Shown: positions 6,329 through 14,710 of the stretch, one piece after another
How the letters are laid out: the number at the start of each line of letters is the position of its first letter
Numbering within the stretch: position 1 is the stretch's first letter
Translations under genes and position numbers: made by a program
From: CAZMMV01 sp964567475
GTDB lineage: Bacteria; Bacillota; Clostridia; Tissierellales; Tissierellaceae
Length of the DNA: 16,458 nucleotides
Direction of reading: 5' to 3'
NCBI GenBank assembly: GCA_964567475.1
Contig: CAZMMV010000034.1
Coordinates: forward strand, 1 to 16,458
Notes under the pieces: model-generated
Database searches by the model: none
What the model saw: the letters and a program-made list of their open reading frames with translations, nothing else
What the model was told of the DNA's origin: nothing

Positions 6329-9300
6329 ATGAATAAAGAACAAATATTGCTTTCAAATTTGATAAAAGATGAAAGCTTTAATGACATGGAAAATAAAGAA
6401 ATTATGGTTAATAAAGTTGAATTATTGAAAGAAAAGATGAATTTAATAGTTAACATAATTTCTTCAAATATAGTTAAAGAAAAAGATTTTGAAAAAATCC
6501 AGGGATTTCTTCAAAATCTTTTTCCTGATTTTACTATATATTTAAAAGTGAAATATAATGTTTTAGGGGATGAAGAATATAAATTTAATTTTTACAAAGA
6601 AAATTTATTAGATTATATAAGATTTAATATAAAATCTAGTAATTCTTGGATAAAGGATTTAGAATTTGAAATAAATTCAGATTGTTTGGTTATTTTTACG
6701 CCAAATCATGCTGCCTACTATTCCATGACTAAAAAGGATTTTATAAACAAATTAGAGGAGATGCTTATATACGAAATAGGATTTAAACTGCCTATAAAAA
6801 TATCAGATTCTAAGTTGAAATTAGAAAAGGACTTTTTAAGTATTAAAGATAATGAAGAAAAAACTATGGCTGTCAAGATTATAAAAGAAGTAAAGGAAAA
6901 TCCAACAAATAATACTATTAAAAATAAAAACTATGTATATGGAAAAAGAATTAAGGACCTGCCTATTAAAATCAAAGATGTTAACTTAGAAACAGGTAAA
7001 TGTGTTATAGAGGGAGAAATATTTGACTTAGAGACTAGGGATATCAAAAATAATAAAACCCTAATTATATTTAACATATCTGATAAAACTAATTCTATTA
7101 CTGCTAAGTGCTTTTTATCTAACAAAGATGCTAGTGAATTTTTAATTAATATAGAAGATGATTCTTTTGTTAGAATTCAAGGAAATATCACATTTGATAA
7201 TTATTCCAGGTCAATAGTTATGATGTTAAATTCCTTAGAATTATTAAAAAAAGAAGTAAGACAAGACAATGAAATTGAAAAAAGGGTAGAATTACATTTA
7301 CATACTAAAATGAGTTCTATGGACGGAATATCTGATCTTGAAAAACTTGTAATAAGAGCAAAAGAATGGGGTCATGAAGCTTTAGCTATTACAGATCATG
7401 GTATAGTTCAGAGTTTTCCTCAAGCTATGGATTTAAGCAAAAAATATGATATTAAAATGATTTATGGTGTTGAAGGTTATTTAATAAATGATAAAAAAGA
7501 TATTGTGAAAAACTTTAATGAGGAAAAAGAATATTCAACCTATATAGTCTTTGATATAGAGACAACTGGTCTTTCTTCTATTAACGATATGATTACAGAA
7601 ATAGGAGCAGTCAAGATAGTAAACAATGAAATCGTAGATAGGTATAATCAGTTAGTTAATCCTCAAAGGCCTATACCGGAATTTATAACTAAATTAACAG
7701 GAATTACAGATGAAATGGTAAAAGATATGCCTATTATTGATGAAGTTATATTAGAATTTAATAAATTTATCAAAGATGATGTCTTAGTAGCTCACAATGC
7801 TCCCTTTGATATTGGATTTATTAGACAAAATATGAAAAGGCTTAACTTGGAATTGGAAAATCCAGTACTGGATACACTTGAGTTAGCCAGATCTGTTTTT
7901 CCAGATTTAAAGAATCATAAATTAAATACAGTGGCTAAACATTTGTCAGTAAATCTAGATAATCACCATAGGGCAGTTGATGATGCTAATGCAACAGCAG
8001 AAATATTTTTGAAGATAATAGATTTATTAGGAGAAAAGAATATCTTATCTTTTCAACAAATAAATAATCTTAATTCAAATAAGACATTATCAAAAGAAAA
8101 AGCATATCATGTAATTATATTAGCGAAGAATTTAACAGGTTTAAAAAATTTGTACAGGCTAGTTTCGGATTCACATATGGAATACTTTCATAGAAGGCCT
8201 AGAATACCTAAGTCTCTTTTGCAAAAAAACAGAGAAGGCTTAATAATAGGATCTGCATGTGAAGCAGGTGAATTATATAAATCTATACTTAATAATAGTA
8301 GTAAAGATGAAATAAAAGAAATAGTTAAATTTTATGACTATTTAGAGATACAGCCAATAGGAAACAATATGTATCTAGTTAATAAGGATATATTAAAGGA
8401 TAAAGAACAACTTAGAGATATTAATAAGAAAATTTATAAATTAGGTAAAGAAAACAAAAAGCCTGTAGTTGCTACTGGAGATGTTCATTTTCTCGATCCA
8501 GAAGATGAAATATATAGAAGAATCCTAATGAGTGGTCAAAAATTTTCTGATGCAGATTCTCAACCCCCTCTATATTTTAAGACTACAAGAGAGATGTTAG
8601 ATGAATTTTCATATTTAGGAGAAGAAGTTTCCAAGGAAGTTGTAATCGAAAACACAAATATGATAAATAATATGATAGAGGATATACTACCAATACCAGA
8701 AGGGACTTTTCCACCTATTTTAGAAGGATCGGAAGAAGAATTAAAAAAAATAACTTTCAATAAAGCTAATGAAATATATGGTACACCATTACCTGAAATT
8801 GTAGAGAAAAGATTAGAAAGGGAACTAACTTCCATAATAGATAATGGCTATGCAGTTATGTATATAATTGCACAAAAGTTAGTATGGAAATCACTAGAAG
8901 ATGGTTATTTAGTAGGATCTAGAGGTTCTGTAGGTTCATCTTTTGCAGCTACTATGAGTGGTATTACTGAAATAAATCCTTTAGCTCCTCATTATATATG
9001 TCCTAATTGTAAATATAGTGAGTTTTTTACAGATGGAAGTATTGAATCTGGAGCGGATTTAAAAGATAAAGATTGTCCTAGGTGTAATAATAAATTAAAG
9101 AAAGATGGACATGATATTCCTTTTGAAGTGTTTTTAGGATTTAATGGTGATAAAGAACCAGATATAGATCTAAATTTTGCTGGTGAATACCAAGCAGTAG
9201 CCCATAAGCATACTGAAGAATTGTTTGGTGAAGGATATGTATTTAGAGCAGGTACTATAGGAACAATAGCGGATAAAACAGCTTATGGATTTGTTAAAAA

Positions 9301-10585
9301 GTATTTTGAGGAAAGAGAGATAGCTATCAACTCAGCAGAAGTTAATAGGCTAATTAGAGGGTGTACTGGTATCAAAAGAACTTCTGGACAGCACCCTGGT
9401 GGAGTTATGATAGTGCCTAAGAATAAGGATATTTTAGATTTTACGCCTATTCAATATCCGGCAAATGATAAAAAGTCAGGAGTAGTAACTACTCATTTTG
9501 ATTATAATGCTATTAGTAGTCAAATATTAAAACTGGATATATTGGGACATGATGTACCAACTATTATTAGAATGTTAGAGGATATTACAGGAGTTGAAGC
9601 TACTAAGGTTCCTCTAGATGAAGCTAAAACTATGAAATTATTTACAAGTACTGAACCACTGGGAGTTACTAAAGAGGAAATAAATTGTGAAGTAGGAACT
9701 TTAGGTATTCCAGAATTTGGAACAAAGTTTGTTAGACAAATGTTATTAGACACTAGACCCAATACTTTTTCTGAGTTAGTACGTATAAGTGGTTTATCTC
9801 ATGGAACTGATGTATGGATAAATAATGCACAAAACTTAGTAAGAAATAATATAGCGCCTCTTAGTAAAGTAATATCTACTAGGGAAGATATTATGTTGTT
9901 TTTAATCAATGCAGGTGGAGATAAAGAATGGTCATTTCAGACAATGGAGAAGGTTCGTAAGGGTAAAGGATTGACTGAAGATGATGAAAAGACCATGAGG
10001 AAATTGAAGGTTCCAGAATGGTATATTGATTCTTGTAAAAAGATTAAATATATGTTTCCTAAGGCTCATGCTGCTGCCTATGTAATGATGTCATTTAGAA
10101 TAGCATATTTCAAGGTATATTATCCAGAAGCTTTTTATGCAACTTACTTTACAATTAAAGCAAGTGATTTTGACGCAGATTTAGTAGTAAAGGGTAAGGA
10201 AGCTGTTAAGAGTAAAATTGCTGAGTTAGAAGCAAAATCTAACGACATGACGGCTAAAGAAAGAAATCAATTAACTGTTCTTGAAGTTGTACTAGAAATG
10301 TATTGTAGAGGACTTGAGTTTTATAATGTAGATTTATATCAATCTGATAGCGATAAGTTTATTATTTCTAATGGATTCATATTGCCACCTTTAAAATGTC
10401 TAGAAGGATTAGGTGAAAATGCTGCTAAAAGGATTGTTCAAGAAAGAAAAGTTTCTAAATTTATATCAATAGAAGACTTAGTTAACAGGGGCGGTGTAAA
10501 TAAAAGTGTGTTAGAGGTATTAAAAAACCATGGATGTTTAGAAAACTTGCCACTTAGTAATCAAATCAATCTTTTTAACATTTGA
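6329..10585 (+). CDS. polC: DNA polymerase III alpha subunit, PolC type
   Basis: PolC is the replicative polymerase of low-GC Gram-positive bacteria and carries its own proofreading nuclease. The product is 1418 residues, close to the family norm. In order: an N-terminal clamp-loader-interacting region; an OB-fold (about 205-300); the first part of a PHP domain with HLHT at 323-326; an inserted DEDDh exonuclease with Asp409/Glu411 (DIETTG), Asp494, His547 and Asp552; the rest of PHP; and the polymerase core with GSRGSVGSSF (from 863), a zinc site Cys891/894/916/919, and the catalytic pair Asp945/Asp947 in PDIDLNF. A helix-hairpin-helix-like stretch is near the C-terminus. No key residue is missing. 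The AGGAGG (6313-6318) is ten bases before the ATG. The stop codon overlaps the -35 box of the next operon's promoter. Confidence 0.98.
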   Translation: MNKEQILLSNLIKDESFNDMENKEIMVNKVELLKEKMNLIVNIISSNIVKEKDFEKIQGFLQNLFPDFTIYLKVKYNVLGDEEYKFNFYKENLLDYIRFNIKSSNSWIKDLEFEINSDCLVIFTPNHAAYYSMTKKDFINKLEEMLIYEIGFKLPIKISDSKLKLEKDFLSIKDNEEKTMAVKIIKEVKENPTNNTIKNKNYVYGKRIKDLPIKIKDVNLETGKCVIEGEIFDLETRDIKNNKTLIIFNISDKTNSITAKCFLSNKDASEFLINIEDDSFVRIQGNITFDNYSRSIVMMLNSLELLKKEVRQDNEIEKRVELHLHTKMSSMDGISDLEKLVIRAKEWGHEALAITDHGIVQSFPQAMDLSKKYDIKMIYGVEGYLINDKKDIVKNFNEEKEYSTYIVFDIETTGLSSINDMITEIGAVKIVNNEIVDRYNQLVNPQRPIPEFITKLTGITDEMVKDMPIIDEVILEFNKFIKDDVLVAHNAPFDIGFIRQNMKRLNLELENPVLDTLELARSVFPDLKNHKLNTVAKHLSVNLDNHHRAVDDANATAEIFLKIIDLLGEKNILSFQQINNLNSNKTLSKEKAYHVIILAKNLTGLKNLYRLVSDSHMEYFHRRPRIPKSLLQKNREGLIIGSACEAGELYKSILNNSSKDEIKEIVKFYDYLEIQPIGNNMYLVNKDILKDKEQLRDINKKIYKLGKENKKPVVATGDVHFLDPEDEIYRRILMSGQKFSDADSQPPLYFKTTREMLDEFSYLGEEVSKEVVIENTNMINNMIEDILPIPEGTFPPILEGSEEELKKITFNKANEIYGTPLPEIVEKRLERELTSIIDNGYAVMYIIAQKLVWKSLEDGYLVGSRGSVGSSFAATMSGITEINPLAPHYICPNCKYSEFFTDGSIESGADLKDKDCPRCNNKLKKDGHDIPFEVFLGFNGDKEPDIDLNFAGEYQAVAHKHTEELFGEGYVFRAGTIGTIADKTAYGFVKKYFEEREIAINSAEVNRLIRGCTGIKRTSGQHPGGVMIVPKNKDILDFTPIQYPANDKKSGVVTTHFDYNAISSQILKLDILGHDVPTIIRMLEDITGVEATKVPLDEAKTMKLFTSTEPLGVTKEEINCEVGTLGIPEFGTKFVRQMLLDTRPNTFSELVRISGLSHGTDVWINNAQNLVRNNIAPLSKVISTREDIMLFLINAGGDKEWSFQTMEKVRKGKGLTEDDEKTMRKLKVPEWYIDSCKKIKYMFPKAHAAAYVMMSFRIAYFKVYYPEAFYATYFTIKASDFDADLVVKGKEAVKSKIAELEAKSNDMTAKERNQLTVLEVVLEMYCRGLEFYNVDLYQSDSDKFIISNGFILPPLKCLEGLGENAAKRIVQERKVSKFISIEDLVNRGGVNKSVLEVLKNHGCLENLPLSNQINLFNI

Positions 10586-10609
10586 TTTTTCTATGTTTTA
10601 TGATATAAT
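10582..10609 (+). promoter_or_regulatory. Promoter of the rimP-nusA-infB operon, extended -10 type
   Basis: TTGATT (10582-10587) and TATAAT (10604-10609) are separated by 16 bases, and a TG one base before the -10 box gives the extended form TGATATAAT. Transcription should begin near 10616, giving a leader of about 85 bases before rimP. The -35 box overlaps the polC stop codon. This is the clearest vegetative (sigma-A type) promoter in the window; the start site itself is inferred. Confidence 0.75.
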
Positions 10610-10639
10610 TAACTAGACGAATATCAATTATTTCTGGCA

Positions 10640-10670
10640 AAGAGTGGGATTACCCACTCTTGATTTTTTT
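10640..10670 (+). terminator. Leader terminator (putative attenuator) before rimP-nusA
   Basis: AAGAGTGGG (10640-10648) pairs perfectly with CCCACTCTT (10653-10661) around the four-base loop ATTA. It is followed by GA and seven T (10664-10670). It ends polC transcription but also lies downstream of the operon's own promoter, so it must be read through for rimP to truB to be expressed. No sequence in the short leader is complementary to either arm, so no classical antiterminator is seen. A similar leader terminator controlled by NusA itself is known in Bacillus subtilis; NusA control here is inference. Confidence 0.8.
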
Positions 10671-10688
10671 ATCACATTAAATAAATCT

Positions 10689-10696
10689 GGAGGTGA
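10689..10696 (+). promoter_or_regulatory. Ribosome binding site deciding the rimP start
   Basis: GGAGGTGA (10689-10696) is five bases before the TTG at 10702. An in-frame GTG at 10693 lies inside this site and a TTG at 10699 is too close to it, so TTG 10702 is the best start. Confidence 0.75.
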
Positions 10697-10701
10697 TTTT
10701 G

Positions 10702-11166
10702 TTGGGTAAAAAAGGAATAATAGGGGTAGTAAAAGAAATAGTAGAGCCATTATCTGAAGATTTAAATTTAGAGTTAGTAGATGTTGAATTTAAAAAAGAA
10801 GGGCCTAATTATTTTCTTAGAGTTTTTTTAGATAAGCTTGGTGGAATAAGCCTAGATGACTGTCAGGAAATGAGTACATTATTAGGTGAAAAGTTAGATG
10901 AAAGAGATTTTATAACTGTTCCTTATTATTTAGAAGTATCTTCTCCAGGATTAGATAGGGCACTTGAAACTGATAAGGATTTTAAACGTAATTTAAATAA
11001 GGATTTAGATGTTAAATTGTATGAAGCTATTAATGGCAAGAAGATGATACAAGGTATGTTAGTAGAGTTTAACGAAAAAGAAATAAAAATTGAAATGAAT
11101 AATGAAGATTTTATTAAAATACCAAGGAGTATTATTGTTACTGCTAAATTAGCTGTTAAATTTTAA
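10702..11166 (+). CDS. rimP: Ribosome maturation factor RimP
   Basis: RimP (formerly YlxS/YhbC) helps assemble the 30S subunit. With the TTG start at 10702 the product is 154 residues, the usual length. The N-terminal alpha/beta domain has the run LELVDVEFKKEGPNYFLRVF and GGISLDDCQEMSTLLGEKLD. Next is YYLEVSSPGLDRAL (about residues 75-88), the family signature at the end of that domain. The C-terminal part is the small SH3-like barrel. It is the first gene of the operon, behind the leader terminator. Its TAA is overlapped by the nusA ribosome binding site, consistent with coupling. Identification is certain; the start codon is probable. Confidence 0.96.
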   Translation: MGKKGIIGVVKEIVEPLSEDLNLELVDVEFKKEGPNYFLRVFLDKLGGISLDDCQEMSTLLGEKLDERDFITVPYYLEVSSPGLDRALETDKDFKRNLNKDLDVKLYEAINGKKMIQGMLVEFNEKEIKIEMNNEDFIKIPRSIIVTAKLAVKF

Positions 11167-11172
11167 GGAGGT
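11165..11172 (+). promoter_or_regulatory. Ribosome binding site of nusA overlapping the rimP stop
   Basis: AAGGAGGT (11165-11172) includes the last two bases of the rimP TAA and is six bases before the nusA ATG. It is nearly a full match to the 3' end of 16S rRNA, so nusA should be well translated by ribosomes finishing rimP. Confidence 0.8.
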
Positions 11173-11178
11173 AAAAGT

Positions 11179-12351
11179 ATGAGTGGAGATTTTATTGATG
11201 CCCTAGATGAAATAGAAAAAGATAAGGGTATCTCTAAAGATATTATATTCGATGCTCTTGAAGCAGCTCTTATTTCTAGTTATAAGAAAAACTTTAATTC
11301 AGCACAGAATGTTGAAGTTGAAATAAATAAAAACACAGGTAAAGTAAAAGTAATATCTATAAAAGATGTTGTAGAAGAAGTAGAAGACAAATATCTAGAA
11401 ATAAGTTTAATAGATGCTAAAAATATAGATAGCAAATATGAAATAGGAGATGTTGCTAAAATAGAAACAACTCCTAGAGACTTTGGAAGAATAGCAGCTC
11501 AAACTGCTAAACAAGTGGTAGTTCAAAGGATTCGAGATGCAGAAAGAGATGTAATATTTGATGAGTTTATAAACAGAGAAAATGAGATAATAACTGGATT
11601 AGTTCAAAGAATAAGTAAAAATAATGTATTCGTTGATTTAGGTAAAACTGAAGCAATCCTAACTCCAGTAGAACAAATTGCAAATGAGGATTATAGTCAG
11701 GGTGACAGATTAAAATTATTAATATTAGAAGTTAAAAAGACAACTAAGGGGCCCCAAATAATTTTGTCTAGATCTCATCCTAATCTTGTAAAAAGACTTT
11801 TTGAATTAGAAGTTCCTGAAATAAATAATGGAGTAGTTGAGATCTTTTCTGTTTCAAGAGAAGCAGGATCTAGAACTAAAATAGCTGTTTATTCAAAAGA
11901 TCCTAATGTAGATGCTTTAGGTTCATGTGTAGGTTTTAAAGGTAGTAGGGTAAAAGAAATTGTAGATGAATTAAAGGGAGAAAAAATAGACATTATAATT
12001 TGGAGCAAAGATATAGCTGAGTTTATAGGGAATAGTTTAAGTCCATCTAAGGTTATAAAAGTAATTCCAAATGAAAAACAAAAATCTGCAATAGTAGTAG
12101 TGCCAGACTATCAACTTTCTTTAGCAATAGGAAAAGAAGGTCAAAATGCTAGATTAGCAGCTAAATTAACAAATTGGAAGATAGATATTAAATCTGAGTC
12201 CCAATACAAAGAAGAATTTGAAGAAAATCTTAATGCTGATAATCTTGAGCACAATGATACTGTAGAAGATGATATTATTGATACTTCTGAAGAAAAAATT
12301 ATTGATGAAATTAATGAAGATGAAGTATCTGATACAGAATATGAAGAATAG
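11179..12351 (+). CDS. nusA: Transcription termination/antitermination factor NusA
   Basis: NusA binds RNA polymerase and nascent RNA and affects pausing, intrinsic termination and antitermination. The 390-residue product has, in order, an N-terminal polymerase-binding domain (1-130), an S1 domain (about 135-200), KH1 with GFKG at 252-255, and KH2 with GKEG at 318-321 followed by NARLAAKLT. From about residue 340 there is a strongly acidic tail that replaces the C-terminal repeats of the enterobacterial protein; short acidic tails are usual in Firmicutes. It lies between rimP and ylxR in the conserved operon. The leader terminator upstream of rimP makes autoregulation plausible. Identification is certain. 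Confidence 0.97.
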   Translation: MSGDFIDALDEIEKDKGISKDIIFDALEAALISSYKKNFNSAQNVEVEINKNTGKVKVISIKDVVEEVEDKYLEISLIDAKNIDSKYEIGDVAKIETTPRDFGRIAAQTAKQVVVQRIRDAERDVIFDEFINRENEIITGLVQRISKNNVFVDLGKTEAILTPVEQIANEDYSQGDRLKLLILEVKKTTKGPQIILSRSHPNLVKRLFELEVPEINNGVVEIFSVSREAGSRTKIAVYSKDPNVDALGSCVGFKGSRVKEIVDELKGEKIDIIIWSKDIAEFIGNSLSPSKVIKVIPNEKQKSAIVVVPDYQLSLAIGKEGQNARLAAKLTNWKIDIKSESQYKEEFEENLNADNLEHNDTVEDDIIDTSEEKIIDEINEDEVSDTEYEE

Positions 12352-12374
12352 TAAATTGATTAAGAGGTGATACT

Positions 12375-12644
12375 ATGAAAAAAAAGAAGATTCCTTTAAG
12401 AAAATGTATTGCTTGTGGTGTAAGAAAGCCTAAAAAAGAATTGATTAGAATTGTAAAAAACAATGAAAAAGGTGTAAGTATTGATGAAAACAATAAAATA
12501 AATGGACGAGGGGCATATTTGTGTTCTAATATTGAATGCATTACTAATGCTGAAGAATCTAATAAACTCTCCAGAACTTTAGAAACAAATGTACCAAAAG
12601 ATGTTTATGATGAGTTAAAAGAAAGATTAAATCAAGTAAAATGA
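12375..12644 (+). CDS. ylxR: YlxR family RNA-binding protein (DUF448)
   Basis: This is a small basic cytoplasmic protein of 89 residues. The N-terminal RKCIACGVRKPKKELIRIV (Cys11, Cys14) and the central NGRGAYLCSN identify the YlxR family, nearly always found between nusA and infB. In Bacillus subtilis the protein has been reported to bind RNase P RNA and modulate the enzyme (name RnpM), and a nucleoid or regulatory role was proposed earlier; which applies here is unknown. The ATG has an AGAGGTGA site about six bases upstream. In most relatives the L7Ae-like gene ylxQ follows; here only a 40-base gap precedes infB. Family is certain; function is moderately known. Confidence 0.93.
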   Translation: MKKKKIPLRKCIACGVRKPKKELIRIVKNNEKGVSIDENNKINGRGAYLCSNIECITNAEESNKLSRTLETNVPKDVYDELKERLNQVK

Positions 12645-12647
12645 GAA

Positions 12648-12680
12648 ATATCACCTTTTTGATTATATTAGGGGGGATAT
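12648..12680 (+). promoter_or_regulatory. Possible hairpin covering the infB ribosome binding site
   Basis: ATATC (12648-12652) can pair with GATAT (12676-12680). Inside this, CC (12654-12655) can pair with G residues of the GGGGGG run (12671-12676), with one bulged or mismatched A. The G run is the infB Shine-Dalgarno sequence, eight bases before the ATG at 12685. A six-G run is unusual for so AT-rich a genome. The structure is small and would be of modest stability, so a role in translation control is only a suggestion. Confidence 0.35.
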
Positions 12681-12684
12681 ATAT

Positions 12685-14700
12685 ATGAAAAAAGTAAGAG
12701 TATATGAAATAGCTAAAGAATTAAATATTACTAGTAAAGAGTTAATTGAAAAAATGAAGGAATTAGGATTAGAAGTTGCTAGTCATATGAGTACTTTAAC
12801 AAGTGAAGAATCAGCATTAGTTAAGTCATTATTAAATGATGAAAATAAGAAAGAAGATCCTGTCGAGGATAAAAAAGAAAATAAAGAAAATGAAGAAAAT
12901 GAAGAAAATGAAGAAGAAGGGAATGAGGTAATTATAGAAATTGGAGATAGCATTATTGTAAAAGATTTATCAGATAAAATTGGAGTACACCCATCTCAAG
13001 TAATAACTAAACTTATAGCATTAGGAGTTATGGTTAATCAAAATCAAGAAATTGATAGCGATATAGCTATAATAGTAGGAGAAGAATTTGGTGTTGAATT
13101 AAAAGTAAAAGAAATAGATTCGGAGATAGAAGAAATACCTGAGAGTAGTTTAATAGAAGATCTTGATATTGATTTTGAAGATGATCCAAAAGATTTAAAA
13201 CCAAGAGCACCTGTTGTAACTGTAATGGGTCATGTAGACCATGGTAAAACTTCATTATTAGATGCAATAAAGAAAACAAGTGTTACAACTTCAGAAGCAG
13301 GGGGAATTACTCAGCATATAGGAGCATATTCAGTAAAAATAAATGATAAAAAAATATCATTTTTAGATACTCCAGGTCATGAGGCTTTTACTTCTATGCG
13401 TGCAAGAGGTGCCGAAATTACGGATATAGCTATAATAGTAGTAGCTGCTGATGATGGGGTTATGCCTCAAACGATTGAAGCTATAAATCATGCAAAAGCT
13501 GCAGAAATTCCTATAATTGTAGCAATTAATAAGGTTGATAAAGCAGAAGCAAATATTGACAGATTAAAACAAGAATTAGTTGAAAATGGATTGGTTACTG
13601 AAGATTGGGGTGGAGATACAATAGCGGTAGAAGTATCTGCATTACAACATAAAGGTATAGATGAACTTCTAGAAATGATATTGCTTGTGGCAGAGATGCA
13701 AGAATTAAAGGCAAATCCAGATAGAAATGCAGTAGGAACAATTGTTGAAGCAAAGTTAGATAAAGGCAAAGGACCTATGGCAACTGTATTAGTACAAAAA
13801 GGTACTTTGAAACTAGGGGATACGATTGCATCAGGCGCTTCATCAGGTAGAGTAAGAGCAATGTTTGATGATAAGGGAAAAAATGTTAAAGAAGCAGGTC
13901 CTTCTACTCCAGTTGTAGTACTAGGATTATCAGAAGTTCCTAATGCTGGTGATTTATTATATTCAGTAGATAATGAAAAAATAGCAAGGACTTTAGCAGA
14001 AGAAAATAAAAGTATTTTCAGAGAGCATGAAATGAAATCTGATCCAAAAGTTTCATTAGATGATTTATTTGAAAGAATAAAACAAGGTGAAATTAAAGAC
14101 TTAAATATAGTTATAAAAGGAGATGTTAGAGGCTCTATAGAAGCACTAAAACAATCCTTAGAAAAGCTTGATACTGATGAGGTTAAAGTGAATATACTTC
14201 ATACTGGAGTAGGCGGTATAACTGAATCAGATATTATGTTAGCATCAGCTTCTAATGCTGTAGTAATAGGATTTAATGTAAGACCTAATTTCAATGCAAT
14301 TGAAGTTTCAAAAAGAGAAAAGGTTGATATTAGAACATATAGAGTAATTTACGAAGCTATAGAAGATATAGAATCTGCAATAAAAGGAATGCATGCACCT
14401 ACAATAGTAGAAGAGGTAATAGGTAGAGCTGAAGTTAGAGCTACTTTTAGACTTCCTACTGGCAATAGTGTTGCAGGAGTATATATTGTTAATGGTAAAA
14501 TAACTAGAAGCTCTAGTATAAGACTTCTTAGAGATGATATAGTTATATTTGAAGGCGGAATTTCATCACTTAAGAGATTTAAGGATGATGCTAGAGAGGT
14601 ATTAGCTGGCTATGAAGCTGGTTTAACTTTGGAAAATTATAATGATATTAAAGAAGGAGATACATTAGAAGCTTATATTTTAAAAGAGATACAGGAATAG
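12685..14700 (+). CDS. infB: Translation initiation factor IF-2
   Basis: IF-2 is the GTPase that places initiator fMet-tRNA on the 30S subunit and promotes 50S joining. The 671-residue product is on the short side for the family because of a brief N-terminal part. An IF2-N fold lies at about 1-50 and a second at about 95-135, joined by a Glu/Lys/Asn-rich linker. The GTPase domain has G1 GHVDHGKT (182-189), G3 DTPGH (228-232) and G4 NKVD (282-285). Domains II to IV follow, with GRAEVRATF and VAGVYIVNGKITR near the end typical of the fMet-tRNA-binding part. Start ATG 12685 follows a G-rich ribosome binding site. rbfA begins ten bases after the stop. Identification is certain. Confidence 0.98.
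   Translation: MKKVRVYEIAKELNITSKELIEKMKELGLEVASHMSTLTSEESALVKSLLNDENKKEDPVEDKKENKENEENEENEEEGNEVIIEIGDSIIVKDLSDKIGVHPSQVITKLIALGVMVNQNQEIDSDIAIIVGEEFGVELKVKEIDSEIEEIPESSLIEDLDIDFEDDPKDLKPRAPVVTVMGHVDHGKTSLLDAIKKTSVTTSEAGGITQHIGAYSVKINDKKISFLDTPGHEAFTSMRARGAEITDIAIIVVAADDGVMPQTIEAINHAKAAEIPIIVAINKVDKAEANIDRLKQELVENGLVTEDWGGDTIAVEVSALQHKGIDELLEMILLVAEMQELKANPDRNAVGTIVEAKLDKGKGPMATVLVQKGTLKLGDTIASGASSGRVRAMFDDKGKNVKEAGPSTPVVVLGLSEVPNAGDLLYSVDNEKIARTLAEENKSIFREHEMKSDPKVSLDDLFERIKQGEIKDLNIVIKGDVRGSIEALKQSLEKLDTDEVKVNILHTGVGGITESDIMLASASNAVVIGFNVRPNFNAIEVSKREKVDIRTYRVIYEAIEDIESAIKGMHAPTIVEEVIGRAEVRATFRLPTGNSVAGVYIVNGKITRSSSIRLLRDDIVIFEGGISSLKRFKDDAREVLAGYEAGLTLENYNDIKEGDTLEAYILKEIQE
12883..12918 (+). 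repeat. Short 9-base tandem repeat in the infB linker
   Basis: The unit GAAGAAAAT (Glu-Glu-Asn) occurs twice exactly (12892-12909), with imperfect copies on either side. It encodes the charged linker between the two IF2-N domains. The period is a multiple of three, so gain or loss of units would keep the reading frame. This region varies in length throughout the family. Confidence 0.7.
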
Positions 14701-14710
14701 AGGTGGAAAA

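Noticed and set aside
6306..6329. Small hairpin TAAGG/CCTTA around the polC ribosome binding site
   Set aside because: It has only five base pairs, mostly A-T, with a 14-base loop that leaves the AGGAGG exposed. It is too weak to argue for regulation.
12311..13279. Minus-strand open frames opposite ylxR, infB and other genes
   Set aside because: They lie fully opposite well-identified genes, encode low-complexity or hydrophobic sequence, and lack ribosome binding sites. They are shadows of AT-rich coding sequence.
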